54,047 nucleotides of DNA from NCBI GenBank assembly GCA_015063585.1, contig SVTW01000010.1, positions 1-54,047 on the forward strand. The letters are read 5' to 3'. This document shows, one piece after another, positions 40,749 to 49,334 of the stretch. Source of the DNA: Oscillospiraceae bacterium (GTDB lineage Bacteria; Bacillota; Clostridia; Oscillospirales; CAG-272). The notes beneath the pieces were generated by a model, which saw only the letters and a program-made list of their open reading frames with translations, ran no database searches and was not told the origin of the DNA. Within the stretch, counting starts at the first letter, position 1, and every line of letters starts with the position of its first letter. Position numbers and translations under genes: made by a program.

Positions 40749-41123
40749 ATGATAAAGCTGAGCGAGGAAAAGGTCCTCTTACTGCATCGCTTGATCACGG
40801 CGGAAACGGGCGGCGATCCCAATATACGGGACGCGGCTCTGCTCAACAGCGCGCTTGAATCGGCGTTTGCGACCTTTGACGGACAGGAGCTCTACCCCAC
40901 AAGGCAGGAAAAAGGCGCGCGGCTCGGCTATGCGCTGATCTCCAACCACGCCTTTGTGGACGGCAACAAGCGGATCGGCATGTTTGTGATGCTCGTCTTT
41001 TTGGAATTAAACGGCATCAAGCTCCGACCTGCCAATGAGGAGGTTGCGCGCGTTGGGCTTGCGGTTGCCGCGGGCAAAATGAAATATCACGATTTGCTTC
41101 AATGGATTTTGGAAAATGAATGA
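40749..41123 (+). CDS. doc: Doc-type (Fic family) toxin
   Basis: 124 residues. The ATG at 40749 is better spaced from AAGGGGGG than the one at 40743. The motif NHAFVDGNKRIG (HxFxDGNKR) is that of Doc, which phosphorylates EF-Tu, rather than HPFxxGNGR of AMPylating Fic. The preceding helix (DPNIRDAALLNSALESAFAT) and the ending (KMKYHDLLQWI) match Doc length and pattern. Complete motif, so the toxin is probably active when the antitoxin decays. Confidence 0.9.
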   Translation: MIKLSEEKVLLLHRLITAETGGDPNIRDAALLNSALESAFATFDGQELYPTRQEKGARLGYALISNHAFVDGNKRIGMFVMLVFLELNGIKLRPANEEVARVGLAVAAGKMKYHDLLQWILENE

Positions 41124-41128
41124 GCAAT

Positions 41129-41168
41129 GGGGAGCACGCATGCGCCGATGTATGCGTCTCCCCTTTTT
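41129..41168 (+). terminator. terminator of phd-doc
   Basis: GGGGAG-c-ACGCAT pairs with ATGCGT-CTCCCC (41129-41163), followed by TTTTT. Confidence 0.8.
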
Positions 41169-41275
41169 CGTTTTGAGCGCCGATTCTATGGTTCACCGAT
41201 TTCCTGCCATGCCTCGAAATTGCAATGAAAAATTCGTCAGATTTTATTTCTTACGTTTGGAAAACGCAAAAAAAC

Positions 41276-41304
41276 TTGACAAAGCGGTAGGAGGCGGCTA
41301 TAAT
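41276..41304 (+). promoter_or_regulatory. promoter of second MBL gene
   Basis: TTGACA (41276-41281), 17 bp, TATAAT (41299-41304), 63 nt before the start. Confidence 0.85.
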
Positions 41305-41367
41305 GAGAGGTAGAAATGACGCGATCGCATACGCATCATTATACTGAAAATGAAAGGAATTACCGAC

Positions 41368-42540
41368 ATGACAAAAACACAGTTGAATCAAATTATCGGC
41401 TCCAAGCCCTGCGCACGCCATCTCTGCGGCGACGGTGCCGAAATGCTCCGCTTCAATTCGGTGATTGCCGATACTTATAAGGCACTTTGCGCGGCATACG
41501 AGGAGCAGGGATATACGCTCTACTGCGAGGATCCCCGCCTCGGCGGCTTTCTGCCGGAATCCCGAACCTACGTCAAGGGCGATGAATACGCTGTTCTGTT
41601 CTTCTTCCGTTGGGAATATCAGCTCCACGTCACGATCTCCAAGAAAGGCGCGAAGAAGCTGCCCGACCCGAACATGGTGGAGGGTGTTGCCGCAATCTGC
41701 CCCATGACCCTGACGCAGCCCAAGACCGAACAGCAGGGTATGTGCGAGATCTTCCGTCTCACCGACGGTTCCTTCCTGATCTTTGATGCCTGCAACTACG
41801 GCGCGCACCATACGATCTATCAAACGCTCTGCAAGCTGAATGGCTCTGCTGAGAACATTCGCGTTCGCGTTTGGATGATGACCCACGTTCACGGCGACCA
41901 CTACGGCGGATTTATTGATTTTGCAAAAACCTATGCCAATGCGATCACGCTTGACACCGTTCTCTACGCGCCTGTCAACCGCGATGTGATCGCAACCATC
42001 GCCTCCTATAAGAACTCCTGGGATTCGATCGACTATTTCTTCAACGACGGCTTTGCCGATTTTGTCAAGACGCACTTCCCGAACACCGTGCTTTGCGCGG
42101 TCCATGCGGGACAACGCTTCAAGCTTCCCGGCGCGGAGCTTCGTATTCTCTATACCCCCGAGCATCTGTATATTGAACGGATCCCCGTAAACATGAACCA
42201 CGGCACGATCGTAACGCAGGTGATCGGCGAGGAGGGCAAGGCGCTGATCATGGGTGACAGCGAGCATTGCTCGACCTATTGGGTGATCAAAACCCATCAG
42301 GACGCACTCAAGAGCGATATTTTCCAATACCCGCACCACGGAAGCGGACGCGTACCCGACCTGGTTACCACGGTCCTCTCGCATTCTCGCGCGGTCCTCA
42401 TTCCCTGCACCTCGGCTTATTACGAGCGCAACAGCAACCACCTGACGCATGCGGTGGAAAATTGGGAATGGACCGAGGCGCACTACGTCATGGGCGACGG
42501 AACCGTGACCCTGCGCATGAACGGCGAGCGGGTTGACTAA
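41368..42540 (+). CDS. MBL-fold hydrolase, paralogue of 24707-26275
   Basis: 390 residues. The ATG at 41368 follows GAAAGGAATTACCGAC. The N-terminal 120 residues repeat the pattern of the larger protein (CAAYEEQGYTLY, ESRTYVKGDEYAVLFFF). The MBL fold has FLIFDACNYG, MMTHVHGDHYGGF (HxHxDH), ALIMGDSEH and QYPHHGSGR. No signal peptide. It lacks the C-terminal beta extension of the other copy. Substrate unknown. Monocistronic with own promoter; the palindrome terminator follows at 42573. Confidence 0.8.
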   Translation: MTKTQLNQIIGSKPCARHLCGDGAEMLRFNSVIADTYKALCAAYEEQGYTLYCEDPRLGGFLPESRTYVKGDEYAVLFFFRWEYQLHVTISKKGAKKLPDPNMVEGVAAICPMTLTQPKTEQQGMCEIFRLTDGSFLIFDACNYGAHHTIYQTLCKLNGSAENIRVRVWMMTHVHGDHYGGFIDFAKTYANAITLDTVLYAPVNRDVIATIASYKNSWDSIDYFFNDGFADFVKTHFPNTVLCAVHAGQRFKLPGAELRILYTPEHLYIERIPVNMNHGTIVTQVIGEEGKALIMGDSEHCSTYWVIKTHQDALKSDIFQYPHHGSGRVPDLVTTVLSHSRAVLIPCTSAYYERNSNHLTHAVENWEWTEAHYVMGDGTVTLRMNGERVD

Positions 42541-42572
42541 AAACGGATTCCGCCAAACGACCAATCAAATGA

Positions 42573-42608
42573 GGGTGAGTCAAATGCATTTTTGCATTTG
42601 ACTCACCC
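42573..42608 (+). terminator. palindrome family copy with T-run
   Basis: GGGTGAGTCAAATGCA-tttt-TGCATTTGACTCACCC, perfect 16-bp stem, then CCTTTTT. Between convergent genes. No AC bulge. Confidence 0.85.
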
Positions 42609-42634
42609 CCTTTTTATTTCCGTTCACCAATCGG

Positions 42635-43753
42635 TCAATCCTCTGTTTTTTGATATTCGTTCTTGCGGATTCCCGGATATTTCTGATCCAGATATTCCTC
42701 GCGGTAAGGATTGACGCCGTCGGAAACCGTTTCGGGCGTATTGGAGAGCGTCCAGCTCTTTTTGCGGAAGAAGGGATTTTGAAATTTATTCTCGATCCGA
42801 TCGGCCTTTTCAAGCACGTTCATGCAGGCGCGGATACAGCCCTTCGCTCCGCAGATCGCGAAATATCCCGTATGGTTCAAGATGTAATCATAATATCCCA
42901 CAACCGCACTGTCGTCGGGCTTGCGGCCCCAGCTCCCCTTTGCAACGGTGTAAGACAGAATATACGCTTCCTCCTCGGTCATCTCGCTGTTGCGCACGTC
43001 GAACGCCATGTTTGGAAATTCCTTTTTCAGGAAGGGCGAGCATTCGTTATTCATGCCGTGGTGCGAGAGGGTGCAGCGTCCCATTCTCACGTCGCCGTAC
43101 CAAACCTCTTTCTCACCGTAATTGACGTAAAGACGCTTCTTTTCGTCCCCGACCGACGGGATCGCGTTTCCGGGGCACGCGCGCGCACAGGCACCGCAGT
43201 GTGTGCAAATGGTACCCGTATCAAGAATCGGATCGGGCTCCAGCTCACAGTCGGTAAAGATCAAGCCGAGTCTGACGCGCGGTCCGAACTTTTTTGTCAG
43301 AAAGACCTTGGAAAAGCCCACCTCGCCAAGTCCGCAGCCTGCCGCGATCAAACGGACGCTGCAAACTACGTCTGCCGGAACACGCCCCTCGGCAACAGGC
43401 TCGCGCGTGGTGCCGTTGCCCTCGGGAACGGCGGGATAGTGCGCAACCGCCTCCCAGCCGTGGTCCTCAATAAAGCAGCAGAGCTCATAAGAAAGGCGCG
43501 GACGGAACAGGCTGTTGAGCTTGTTGTAGGAATAAAAGGTATAATTATGCCAATGCGTACCCTCCTCTATGCCGCGGTAGGTTCCGCGCGGAATTCGCAT
43601 GGCAACGGCAATCACCGATTTCGCGTTTGGAAAATAGGTTTTGGGCGACATCAGAACAGGGGCATTCTCAAACCGCTCGATGTTGCCGATCGCAACGCAG
43701 TCGATCCCAAGCTCCGTCGCCTTGTCCTTGATCATTTGGGACGTTAATTTCAT
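42635..43753 (-). CDS. QueG-like 4Fe-4S reductase
   Basis: 372 residues; ATG at 43753 (GGAGGG upstream) overlaps the previous stop by one base. DUF1730-like N part (GIDCVAIGNIERFE...VIAVAMRIP), the AAGCGLGEVGFSKVFLTKKF segment typical of epoxyqueuosine-reductase and reductive-dehalogenase relatives, and one ferredoxin motif CTHCGACARACPG. The second cluster is CGAKGCIRACM. A cobalamin-type reductase is possible, but a queuosine role is doubtful because two divergent copies lie in tandem and the length and C-terminus differ. Confidence 0.75.
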   Translation of the reverse strand: MKLTSQMIKDKATELGIDCVAIGNIERFENAPVLMSPKTYFPNAKSVIAVAMRIPRGTYRGIEEGTHWHNYTFYSYNKLNSLFRPRLSYELCCFIEDHGWEAVAHYPAVPEGNGTTREPVAEGRVPADVVCSVRLIAAGCGLGEVGFSKVFLTKKFGPRVRLGLIFTDCELEPDPILDTGTICTHCGACARACPGNAIPSVGDEKKRLYVNYGEKEVWYGDVRMGRCTLSHHGMNNECSPFLKKEFPNMAFDVRNSEMTEEEAYILSYTVAKGSWGRKPDDSAVVGYYDYILNHTGYFAICGAKGCIRACMNVLEKADRIENKFQNPFFRKKSWTLSNTPETVSDGVNPYREEYLDQKYPGIRKNEYQKTED

Positions 43754-44679
43754 TAGCGTGCCCTCCTGTCTCCGTCCTTCGAAAAGCTTCCGCCAAGCAC
43801 GTTTGCGGCATCTGTATTTCTGCTTTCAGCGGGGCGGTTTTCACCGATGCTCCAGGCGTCGCGAGTTCGGAAGGGACGTTCAAATTGATTTGTGAGCGAC
43901 CCCATTTCGTCCAAATGGCACATGCAGCTGCGGTTGCAAAGAGCGGCAACTCTGTCGGGTCTTGCCGAGGCGTGCATACGGTTCACACACGCGCCGTTTT
44001 TGCAGACTTTGCAAAGATCGTAGTTGATCGAGGCAACCTGCATCACCTTTCCGCAAACGTGGATCTCCACGGGTCGGCTGAAGTCGATCGCGCCCAAGGG
44101 GCAGCTCTCAGCGCACTTTCCGCAACCGTCGCAGACACTGCCGCTGAACAGAGGCGTCTCCTCGATCTCGGCATCGGTGATGATCATATGGAATCTCTGG
44201 CGGGAACCAAACGCGGGGGTCAAAAACAAGCCGTTGCGTCCGATCTCCCCCAGCCCGCAGGCAACCGCGGCATAGTCAAAATCGGGATATACGTTCGGCT
44301 CGGGGCGCCCCTGCGCAACCGATACGCCCTGCGGTCCAAGCTCGGAGGGGTTGGGGAAAATGGGGCATGCCTCCCAACCGTTATCCTCGATCATTCTCAC
44401 AAGATCGTAGCACGCAAGCGAAAGGAACTCGTCCTCCAGCCAGTTTTTGCCGAAGAGCGCATAGTCGCCAAAGTTGGTTCCTTCCTCGATTCCGCGAAGC
44501 GCGCCGCGGCAAATGCGTTTTCCAACCATGATCACGGTTTTGCCCTCGGGAAAAATCGAAAAAGGATTGTGCTGTGCGTCAACCGAATCGAACCGCGATT
44601 TGGACGCAAAACCGATCAGATCAATGCCGATCTTCTTTGCGGCAGCGAGAATCTCCGCCTTAAAATTTTGATCACTCAT
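43753..44679 (-). CDS. QueG-like 4Fe-4S protein, tandem paralogue
   Basis: 308 residues, AAGGAGATAAAAC before the ATG. The layout matches its neighbour: GIDLIGFASKSRF, GKTVIMVGKRICRGALRG, VACGLGEIGRNGLFLTPAFG, then the ferredoxin motif CDGCGKCAESCPLGA and further Cys (CKVCKNGACVN, CNRSCMCHL). The one-base overlap with the downstream copy means strict coexpression, so the two may form a heteromer. No QueG partner genes nearby. Function unknown. Confidence 0.75.
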   Translation of the reverse strand: MSDQNFKAEILAAAKKIGIDLIGFASKSRFDSVDAQHNPFSIFPEGKTVIMVGKRICRGALRGIEEGTNFGDYALFGKNWLEDEFLSLACYDLVRMIEDNGWEACPIFPNPSELGPQGVSVAQGRPEPNVYPDFDYAAVACGLGEIGRNGLFLTPAFGSRQRFHMIITDAEIEETPLFSGSVCDGCGKCAESCPLGAIDFSRPVEIHVCGKVMQVASINYDLCKVCKNGACVNRMHASARPDRVAALCNRSCMCHLDEMGSLTNQFERPFRTRDAWSIGENRPAESRNTDAANVLGGSFSKDGDRRAR

Positions 44680-44763
44680 GTTTTATCTCCTTATAAATTA
44701 AAATATAGATCGTTCATAGCAAAAACGGTCATACCGTTTCAGAAAGGCAACGGAAAATACGGA

Positions 44764-46170
44764 TCACCAACGACAGCCCACCTCATATCTTCCCCAGCCT
44801 GCTCGCTCATAGTTTCCGTCAATCGGCATCACACGGCGCAAAAGCGCGGCGGAATAGGTGGCGGCTTTAATCCCCTTCATGTCGTGAATCTCTTCAAATC
44901 CACCCACGCCCATGAGCAAAATGATCGGAAAACCTTTGGAAAGCGTGTGCCACGTGGTGTGCATGTATCCCATAACCGCGCCGCTCTTTGCCGTGATAAG
45001 CGCGGTGTCGATCTGCGCGCGTCCTTCGTCCCACGGGCAGAACAGACAATCAAACCCTGCCTTTTTGAAAACCGAGACGGTTTCCACCGGTGCCTCGGGG
45101 GCGCGGTATTGCCAATCCGCCATTACAATCTGCCGATCCAGATGCCCCAGCAGGTACTGCTCCGCCTCACGTGTGGGCGCGTTGCAGGTATAGCGGTTGT
45201 TGGGATTGTAATGCTCGTAACGGTACAGGAACATGTCGCCCCACAGAATGGCACGGCGTCCCCGGGCAATCAGATCGCGGCTCGCCTCGTTGATGAAATC
45301 GCAGAGGAAATCCATATTCTCCTTGGTAAATTCAAAATTAAACGCCTCGTCACAGCCAATATGGAAATAGGTACCCTCGCCGCAAAGCTCGATCAACTCC
45401 TCTCGGATCTGACGGAGCAATGCCCGCACCTTGTTTTGGCGGATATCCCAGCACCAGCCGTCCTCACTGAAATAGCTTTGCAGAGCGGGATTTTGGTCGA
45501 GCACCACGTGCTTGCCGTGCATCACACGTCCCGCCGACGCGTGTCCCCAATGGTTGAACATCGGAATGACCTCAAGCCCCAGCGCGCGCGCCTCGGAAAG
45601 AATCGGTCGCACCTCCTCTTTGGTAAAACCGTGCGACCAGGACAGCTCCTGCATGCAGTCGTATTTCAGCATGCCCCAAAATTCCAACACGATATGGGTA
45701 TATTTGAGCGCACCGCAAAAGCGTACAAAGCGTTGCAGCTCCCAGAGTTCGGTCTCAGGAAAGATGCAGTAATGGATCATGCGGGTTTGAACCAGCGCCC
45801 GCTCCCGGATCTGACAGCATGCCACTTCAACCGCGGTTTCCCCGTTTTCGTCGATGGCATGGAAGCGGTCCAGCAGAGTCAAAAAGCCGTGGATCAGATC
45901 CCGCTCGTTCTCGGCATACACGCAAATACCGTTGGGCGTTACGTGGATGCTGTATGCGGCACCGTCGAGGGCAAGCCGCTCCGCGTCTCCAACAGAAAAA
46001 ACAAACTCGTTGCAGGTGCTGAGGGTGAGGCTTGACGATCGATAGGAAAAGTTGTGCCAAAACGTCTGTAGGATGGGTTTGTTCAGGCAGGTATGTGCCA
46101 GTGCCGACACGTGGGCGGGCAGAACGAAACGCTCCTCGGTTTGAATCCGGTTTTTCGGGTGGAAAATCAT
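44764..46170 (-). CDS. GH20-like beta-N-acetylhexosaminidase
   Basis: 468 residues; the ATG at 46170 has AAAGGAGCATTGCACT upstream. GH20-like barrel: MIHYCIFPETELWELQRFVR, LGLEVIPMFNHWGHAS, FHIGCDEAFN with the catalytic Asp-Glu pair. The usual HxGGDE reads HIGCDE, so one Gly is Cys. Ends with MGYMHTTWHT, the Trp-rich wall typical of GH20. No signal peptide: it would remove terminal GlcNAc/GalNAc from imported oligosaccharides. Divergent from an AraC gene that probably controls it. Confidence 0.75.
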   Translation of the reverse strand: MIFHPKNRIQTEERFVLPAHVSALAHTCLNKPILQTFWHNFSYRSSSLTLSTCNEFVFSVGDAERLALDGAAYSIHVTPNGICVYAENERDLIHGFLTLLDRFHAIDENGETAVEVACCQIRERALVQTRMIHYCIFPETELWELQRFVRFCGALKYTHIVLEFWGMLKYDCMQELSWSHGFTKEEVRPILSEARALGLEVIPMFNHWGHASAGRVMHGKHVVLDQNPALQSYFSEDGWCWDIRQNKVRALLRQIREELIELCGEGTYFHIGCDEAFNFEFTKENMDFLCDFINEASRDLIARGRRAILWGDMFLYRYEHYNPNNRYTCNAPTREAEQYLLGHLDRQIVMADWQYRAPEAPVETVSVFKKAGFDCLFCPWDEGRAQIDTALITAKSGAVMGYMHTTWHTLSKGFPIILLMGVGGFEEIHDMKGIKAATYSAALLRRVMPIDGNYERAGWGRYEVGCRW

Positions 46171-46250
46171 AGTGCAATGCTCCTTTTGGGAATTTTTTTC
46201 AGTATAGCACGCTGATAAACTTTTTGAAACCCCTTTTTTTGTCAAATGGG

Positions 46251-46279
46251 TGGACTTTTTTGTCATTTTGTGATAGAAT
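46251..46279 (+). promoter_or_regulatory. promoter of AraC gene
   Basis: TGGACT (46251-46256), 17 bp, TAGAAT (46274-46279). The divergent hexosaminidase promoter could not be fixed. Confidence 0.5.
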
Positions 46280-46308
46280 ATGAGAAAGAACTTTTTTAGG
46301 GGGAAAAC

Positions 46309-47055
46309 ATGCTCTACCATTTTGATGACCTTGCCTTTCAAATTCTGACAATTGACCGTTTTACACACAAGGAAGGCTTTTTTGATGTTGCGGAACGCCC
46401 ATATGCCGCGTTTTCCTTTCGTGTCAAGGGCTCGGGAATGTTTAAAATCGGAAACCGAAGTCTCCTTGTAAAGCAGGGTGACATTCTCTTTCTCCCTGCC
46501 GATACGCCCTATCAGGTGGAATATTCCTCAAGCGAGAGCATTGTGGCACACCTGCGGCATTGCAATTATTTCAATGCCGAAACATTCCGTCTCCAAAACC
46601 CGTCCGAGGCGTCCCTGCTCTTTACAAAGCTGGTAGAGGATTGGCAGACCAATCATTCGGTCAATCAGGCAAAGGCAGCGATCTACTCGATTCTGGACCG
46701 TATGGAAAAAGAAAAAACCGTGTCGATTGAAAACACGGCATTTGCAAGCTGTCTGCGCTATATCGAATCGCACTATTGCGAGCCCACCCTCCATATCGGC
46801 AACGTGTGCAAGGAGGGCTTTATCAGTGTTTCGGGACTTCACCGCGCATTCATGCAGCAGTTCGGTATGTCGCCCATGCAATACGTGATCAAGCTCCGCA
46901 TGGAAAAGGCATTGCACCTCTTGGCGGAAAACAACGATTCGGTGAAGGAGATCGCGTTCCGGTGCGGCTTTACCGACGAAAAATACTTCTCCAGAGCAAT
47001 CAAGCATCGATACGGTGTGCCGCCGTCGCAATTGCGGAATCATATTGCGGAATAA
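46309..47055 (+). CDS. AraC family regulator
   Basis: 248 residues, GGGGGAAAAC before the ATG. N-terminal cupin sensor (FFDVAERPYAAFSFRVKGSG, LVKQGDILFLPADTPYQVEY) and C-terminal double helix-turn-helix (LHIGNVCKEGFISVSGLHRA; SVKEIAFRCGFTDEKYFSRA followed by HRYGVPPSQLRNH). Divergent from the GH20-like gene, so it likely senses a related sugar and activates it. Confidence 0.9.
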   Translation: MLYHFDDLAFQILTIDRFTHKEGFFDVAERPYAAFSFRVKGSGMFKIGNRSLLVKQGDILFLPADTPYQVEYSSSESIVAHLRHCNYFNAETFRLQNPSEASLLFTKLVEDWQTNHSVNQAKAAIYSILDRMEKEKTVSIENTAFASCLRYIESHYCEPTLHIGNVCKEGFISVSGLHRAFMQQFGMSPMQYVIKLRMEKALHLLAENNDSVKEIAFRCGFTDEKYFSRAIKHRYGVPPSQLRNHIAE

Positions 47056-47148
47056 GGAAAAGGCGACCTGTTTTTTGCCGAAAGCCGTTCGGGATCATGC
47101 CGCCTACCGGTGGTCCGACGAAAATCTGCCGCCGCCTTTATGAAGCGA

Positions 47149-47190
47149 GGGGGTGAGTACCAAATGCATTTTTGCATTTGACTCACCCCC
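47149..47190 (+). terminator. palindrome family copy with shared right flank
   Basis: GGGGGTGAGTAC-CAAATGCA-tttt-TGCATTTG-ACTCACCCCC. The flank after it (CGCTTTCTGTTTTTGCAGGA, then a TCGGG/CCCGA hairpin up to about 47231) is shared with 51470-51510. Between convergent genes. Confidence 0.8.
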
Positions 47191-47261
47191 TACGCTTTCT
47201 GTTTTTGCAGGATCGGGAAGCCCGACCGGGGTTCGGTTGGTAAAGAGGATTGTTTTTTTCC

Positions 47262-49334
47262 TTATTTAGCGAATCTGAGAATGAGAAACGAGGTCTTCTC
47301 AGGCAGAGTGATCGTACATACGCCATTCGATTGCATAATACCGGAAGGGGCGTCGTTGAACGGTGTATATACGGTTGGAGAAGAAGCGGTTTTTAGCTGT
47401 ATCAAACGATTGACTCCGATGGGTTCAACGTGGTTTATGAAATTGACGCGGCTACGGTGGAACCGCATTTCATCCAGGCGGTGGTCGATATCGGTTTCAA
47501 AATCTTCGGCAAGCATTTGTACGATATAAGAATCCTCGGTTTCAAAAAAGGTAATCAAATACCCCTGTGCATCCAGAATCTCGATCGGCATGGGGCGTAT
47601 GTGTGCTTTCACGAGATCAAGCAGTGACTCGGTAATGCGGCCTTCGCTAATGCGGTCCGGGTTGTAGTAAAGACCTCTCCGCGCCTCACGCCACACGGGC
47701 TTCTCGTCGGAGAGCGGAAATTCGGTGAGACGCGTCCAATCGGCAGACTTGTGCCAAACACCGTTCGGAACACTGCTGAAAAAGTCGGTGGGATCGGTCA
47801 AGAGCGGTGCCGATGGCAAGCTCCGATTGCTCTCACAGCCCTCCAAAGCGGCGGGACCGAACACAACAGCAACGCCTCCGCGCGCGATGTAGGCATTTAG
47901 ATCTGCGCGCTCCGCATCTGTCATCGCGGCGGGCGACGGCACCAGTACCAGCGGATATTCTTCGGGACTCTTGGGGAATCGGATTACCGTGTGCGGACTG
48001 AGCCCCTCGCTAAAGAGCAGTTTCAGCGTTGTCGACCAATCGCGGTAATAGCCCCGATCTACATTACCGAAGAAGGTGCGCTTTCGGGTCTCATAGGAAA
48101 AATACACACCAAGCTGCGCGATCTGTTTCCCTTCAAAGAGTGCGGGGTGCTCTCGCTCAAAGCCAAACGCTCTGCCCACGATATCCCATTCATTGGGAAG
48201 CGTTTCCAAAATATGATCGGGTAGACCAAGCCGATCCTTGAGAGTGGAGAGCCAGCAATCACAACCGAGCATTTTATTGACCGCCCAAACGATATTGGCG
48301 GTCGTTTCGGTAAAGCCGAAGCCCGTGGAAAAGCATCGAACGCCCCGCTCGCGTGCCGCTGCTTGATGGAGCGAAGCGTTCACCAAGCGCGATGGAATAC
48401 TTGAATTTGCCGTGACGGGGTCGTGCTTGTAGGGCGGCGTATTGCCGCTCATCTCGAGATTGACATAGTTGCACCCCGAAAGAAAGGACGCAGCATCCGA
48501 GCCCTTTTCGTTGGCGGTGGGGCTTGCGCTATTGGAACCGCAGGTGGTGAGTCGGAAGCCTTCGGGGAGTGCAGCGGAGACACGCTCAAAGAACACGGAG
48601 GCAGAATCGAGACGAAGATCGATCCAATGATGCCATGCGGGGTTCTCCCAATTCCCCCAAAAGCTGCGATCGTCGATGGGGGGCAGATCGATCCCCGCGC
48701 GTGCTTTAAGTTCCGCACGGCAATAGGGGCAGGCGCAGGAATTGTAGTGCATATAGTGCACCGGATCGTCTGCCGAGAGCCCCGTGATACCGGTTTCACG
48801 TACCAGCCGTTTCACGTAGTCGACATATGCCTCCACAAATTCCGGATTGCGGTGACAAAAGCCCTCTGCCGCATATTGTGGATAATAGAGTACGTCACGC
48901 GTTTTGACATCGATCATTCGCCAATCGTTGAGGCGTTTTCCTTTGTACTCCCAGCATGCCGCCGCCTCGCGCGAGGGTGAAAAGGGCAAGTGCGGTCCGC
49001 TGTGGAGCATGACGTGGCGCATTTCTTCCTTGGTGCTGTATCGGTGAATAAGATTAACAGAATGATGATCCCAAAGCTCTACGCCGCATTTTCCAAGTTC
49101 CTCGGCAACGGTTGCCAAATAATCGTGAAGGAGAGTAAAATAGGGCAAATAGTCCCAACGAAAATGCGTTCCGAATATCATAGCTGTGGTTACGTTTGCT
49201 CTTGCCATAGATTCGGCACGTCTTTTTATCTTGTCAAGATTATCGCCGTTTGGCCAATTCAGGTCGTTCCAGCGGATCCACCAAGATGCAATGCGCTTTC
49301 TTTCCGTGACTGCAAGCGGTTGCTGATGCTTCAT
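47262..49334 (-). CDS. large glycosidase-like TIM-barrel protein in MurNAc operon
   Basis: 690 residues; the ATG at 49334 overlaps the murQ stop by 4 nt and has GTGGAG upstream. Barrel-like N-terminal half (RIASWWIRWNDLNWPNGDNL, GVELWDHHSVNLIHRY), acidic LSADDPVHY (186-194) and the CACPYC motif (200-205), the same order as in the protein at 10221. The second half looks like a GH42-style domain (VLVPSPAAMTDAERADLNAY) and a C-terminal beta-sandwich. No signal peptide. Coupled to murQ, so MurNAc-containing wall fragments are a reasonable substrate guess. Confidence 0.6.
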   Translation of the reverse strand: MKHQQPLAVTERKRIASWWIRWNDLNWPNGDNLDKIKRRAESMARANVTTAMIFGTHFRWDYLPYFTLLHDYLATVAEELGKCGVELWDHHSVNLIHRYSTKEEMRHVMLHSGPHLPFSPSREAAACWEYKGKRLNDWRMIDVKTRDVLYYPQYAAEGFCHRNPEFVEAYVDYVKRLVRETGITGLSADDPVHYMHYNSCACPYCRAELKARAGIDLPPIDDRSFWGNWENPAWHHWIDLRLDSASVFFERVSAALPEGFRLTTCGSNSASPTANEKGSDAASFLSGCNYVNLEMSGNTPPYKHDPVTANSSIPSRLVNASLHQAAARERGVRCFSTGFGFTETTANIVWAVNKMLGCDCWLSTLKDRLGLPDHILETLPNEWDIVGRAFGFEREHPALFEGKQIAQLGVYFSYETRKRTFFGNVDRGYYRDWSTTLKLLFSEGLSPHTVIRFPKSPEEYPLVLVPSPAAMTDAERADLNAYIARGGVAVVFGPAALEGCESNRSLPSAPLLTDPTDFFSSVPNGVWHKSADWTRLTEFPLSDEKPVWREARRGLYYNPDRISEGRITESLLDLVKAHIRPMPIEILDAQGYLITFFETEDSYIVQMLAEDFETDIDHRLDEMRFHRSRVNFINHVEPIGVNRLIQLKTASSPTVYTPFNDAPSGIMQSNGVCTITLPEKTSFLILRFAK

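Noticed and set aside
41116-41313. 65-codon plus-strand frame after doc
   Set aside because: Contains the phd-doc terminator and the next promoter; no own ribosome site.
43885-46035. 716-codon plus-strand frame
   Set aside because: Antisense of the QueG-like and GH20-like genes, spanning their intergenic region; not a real gene.
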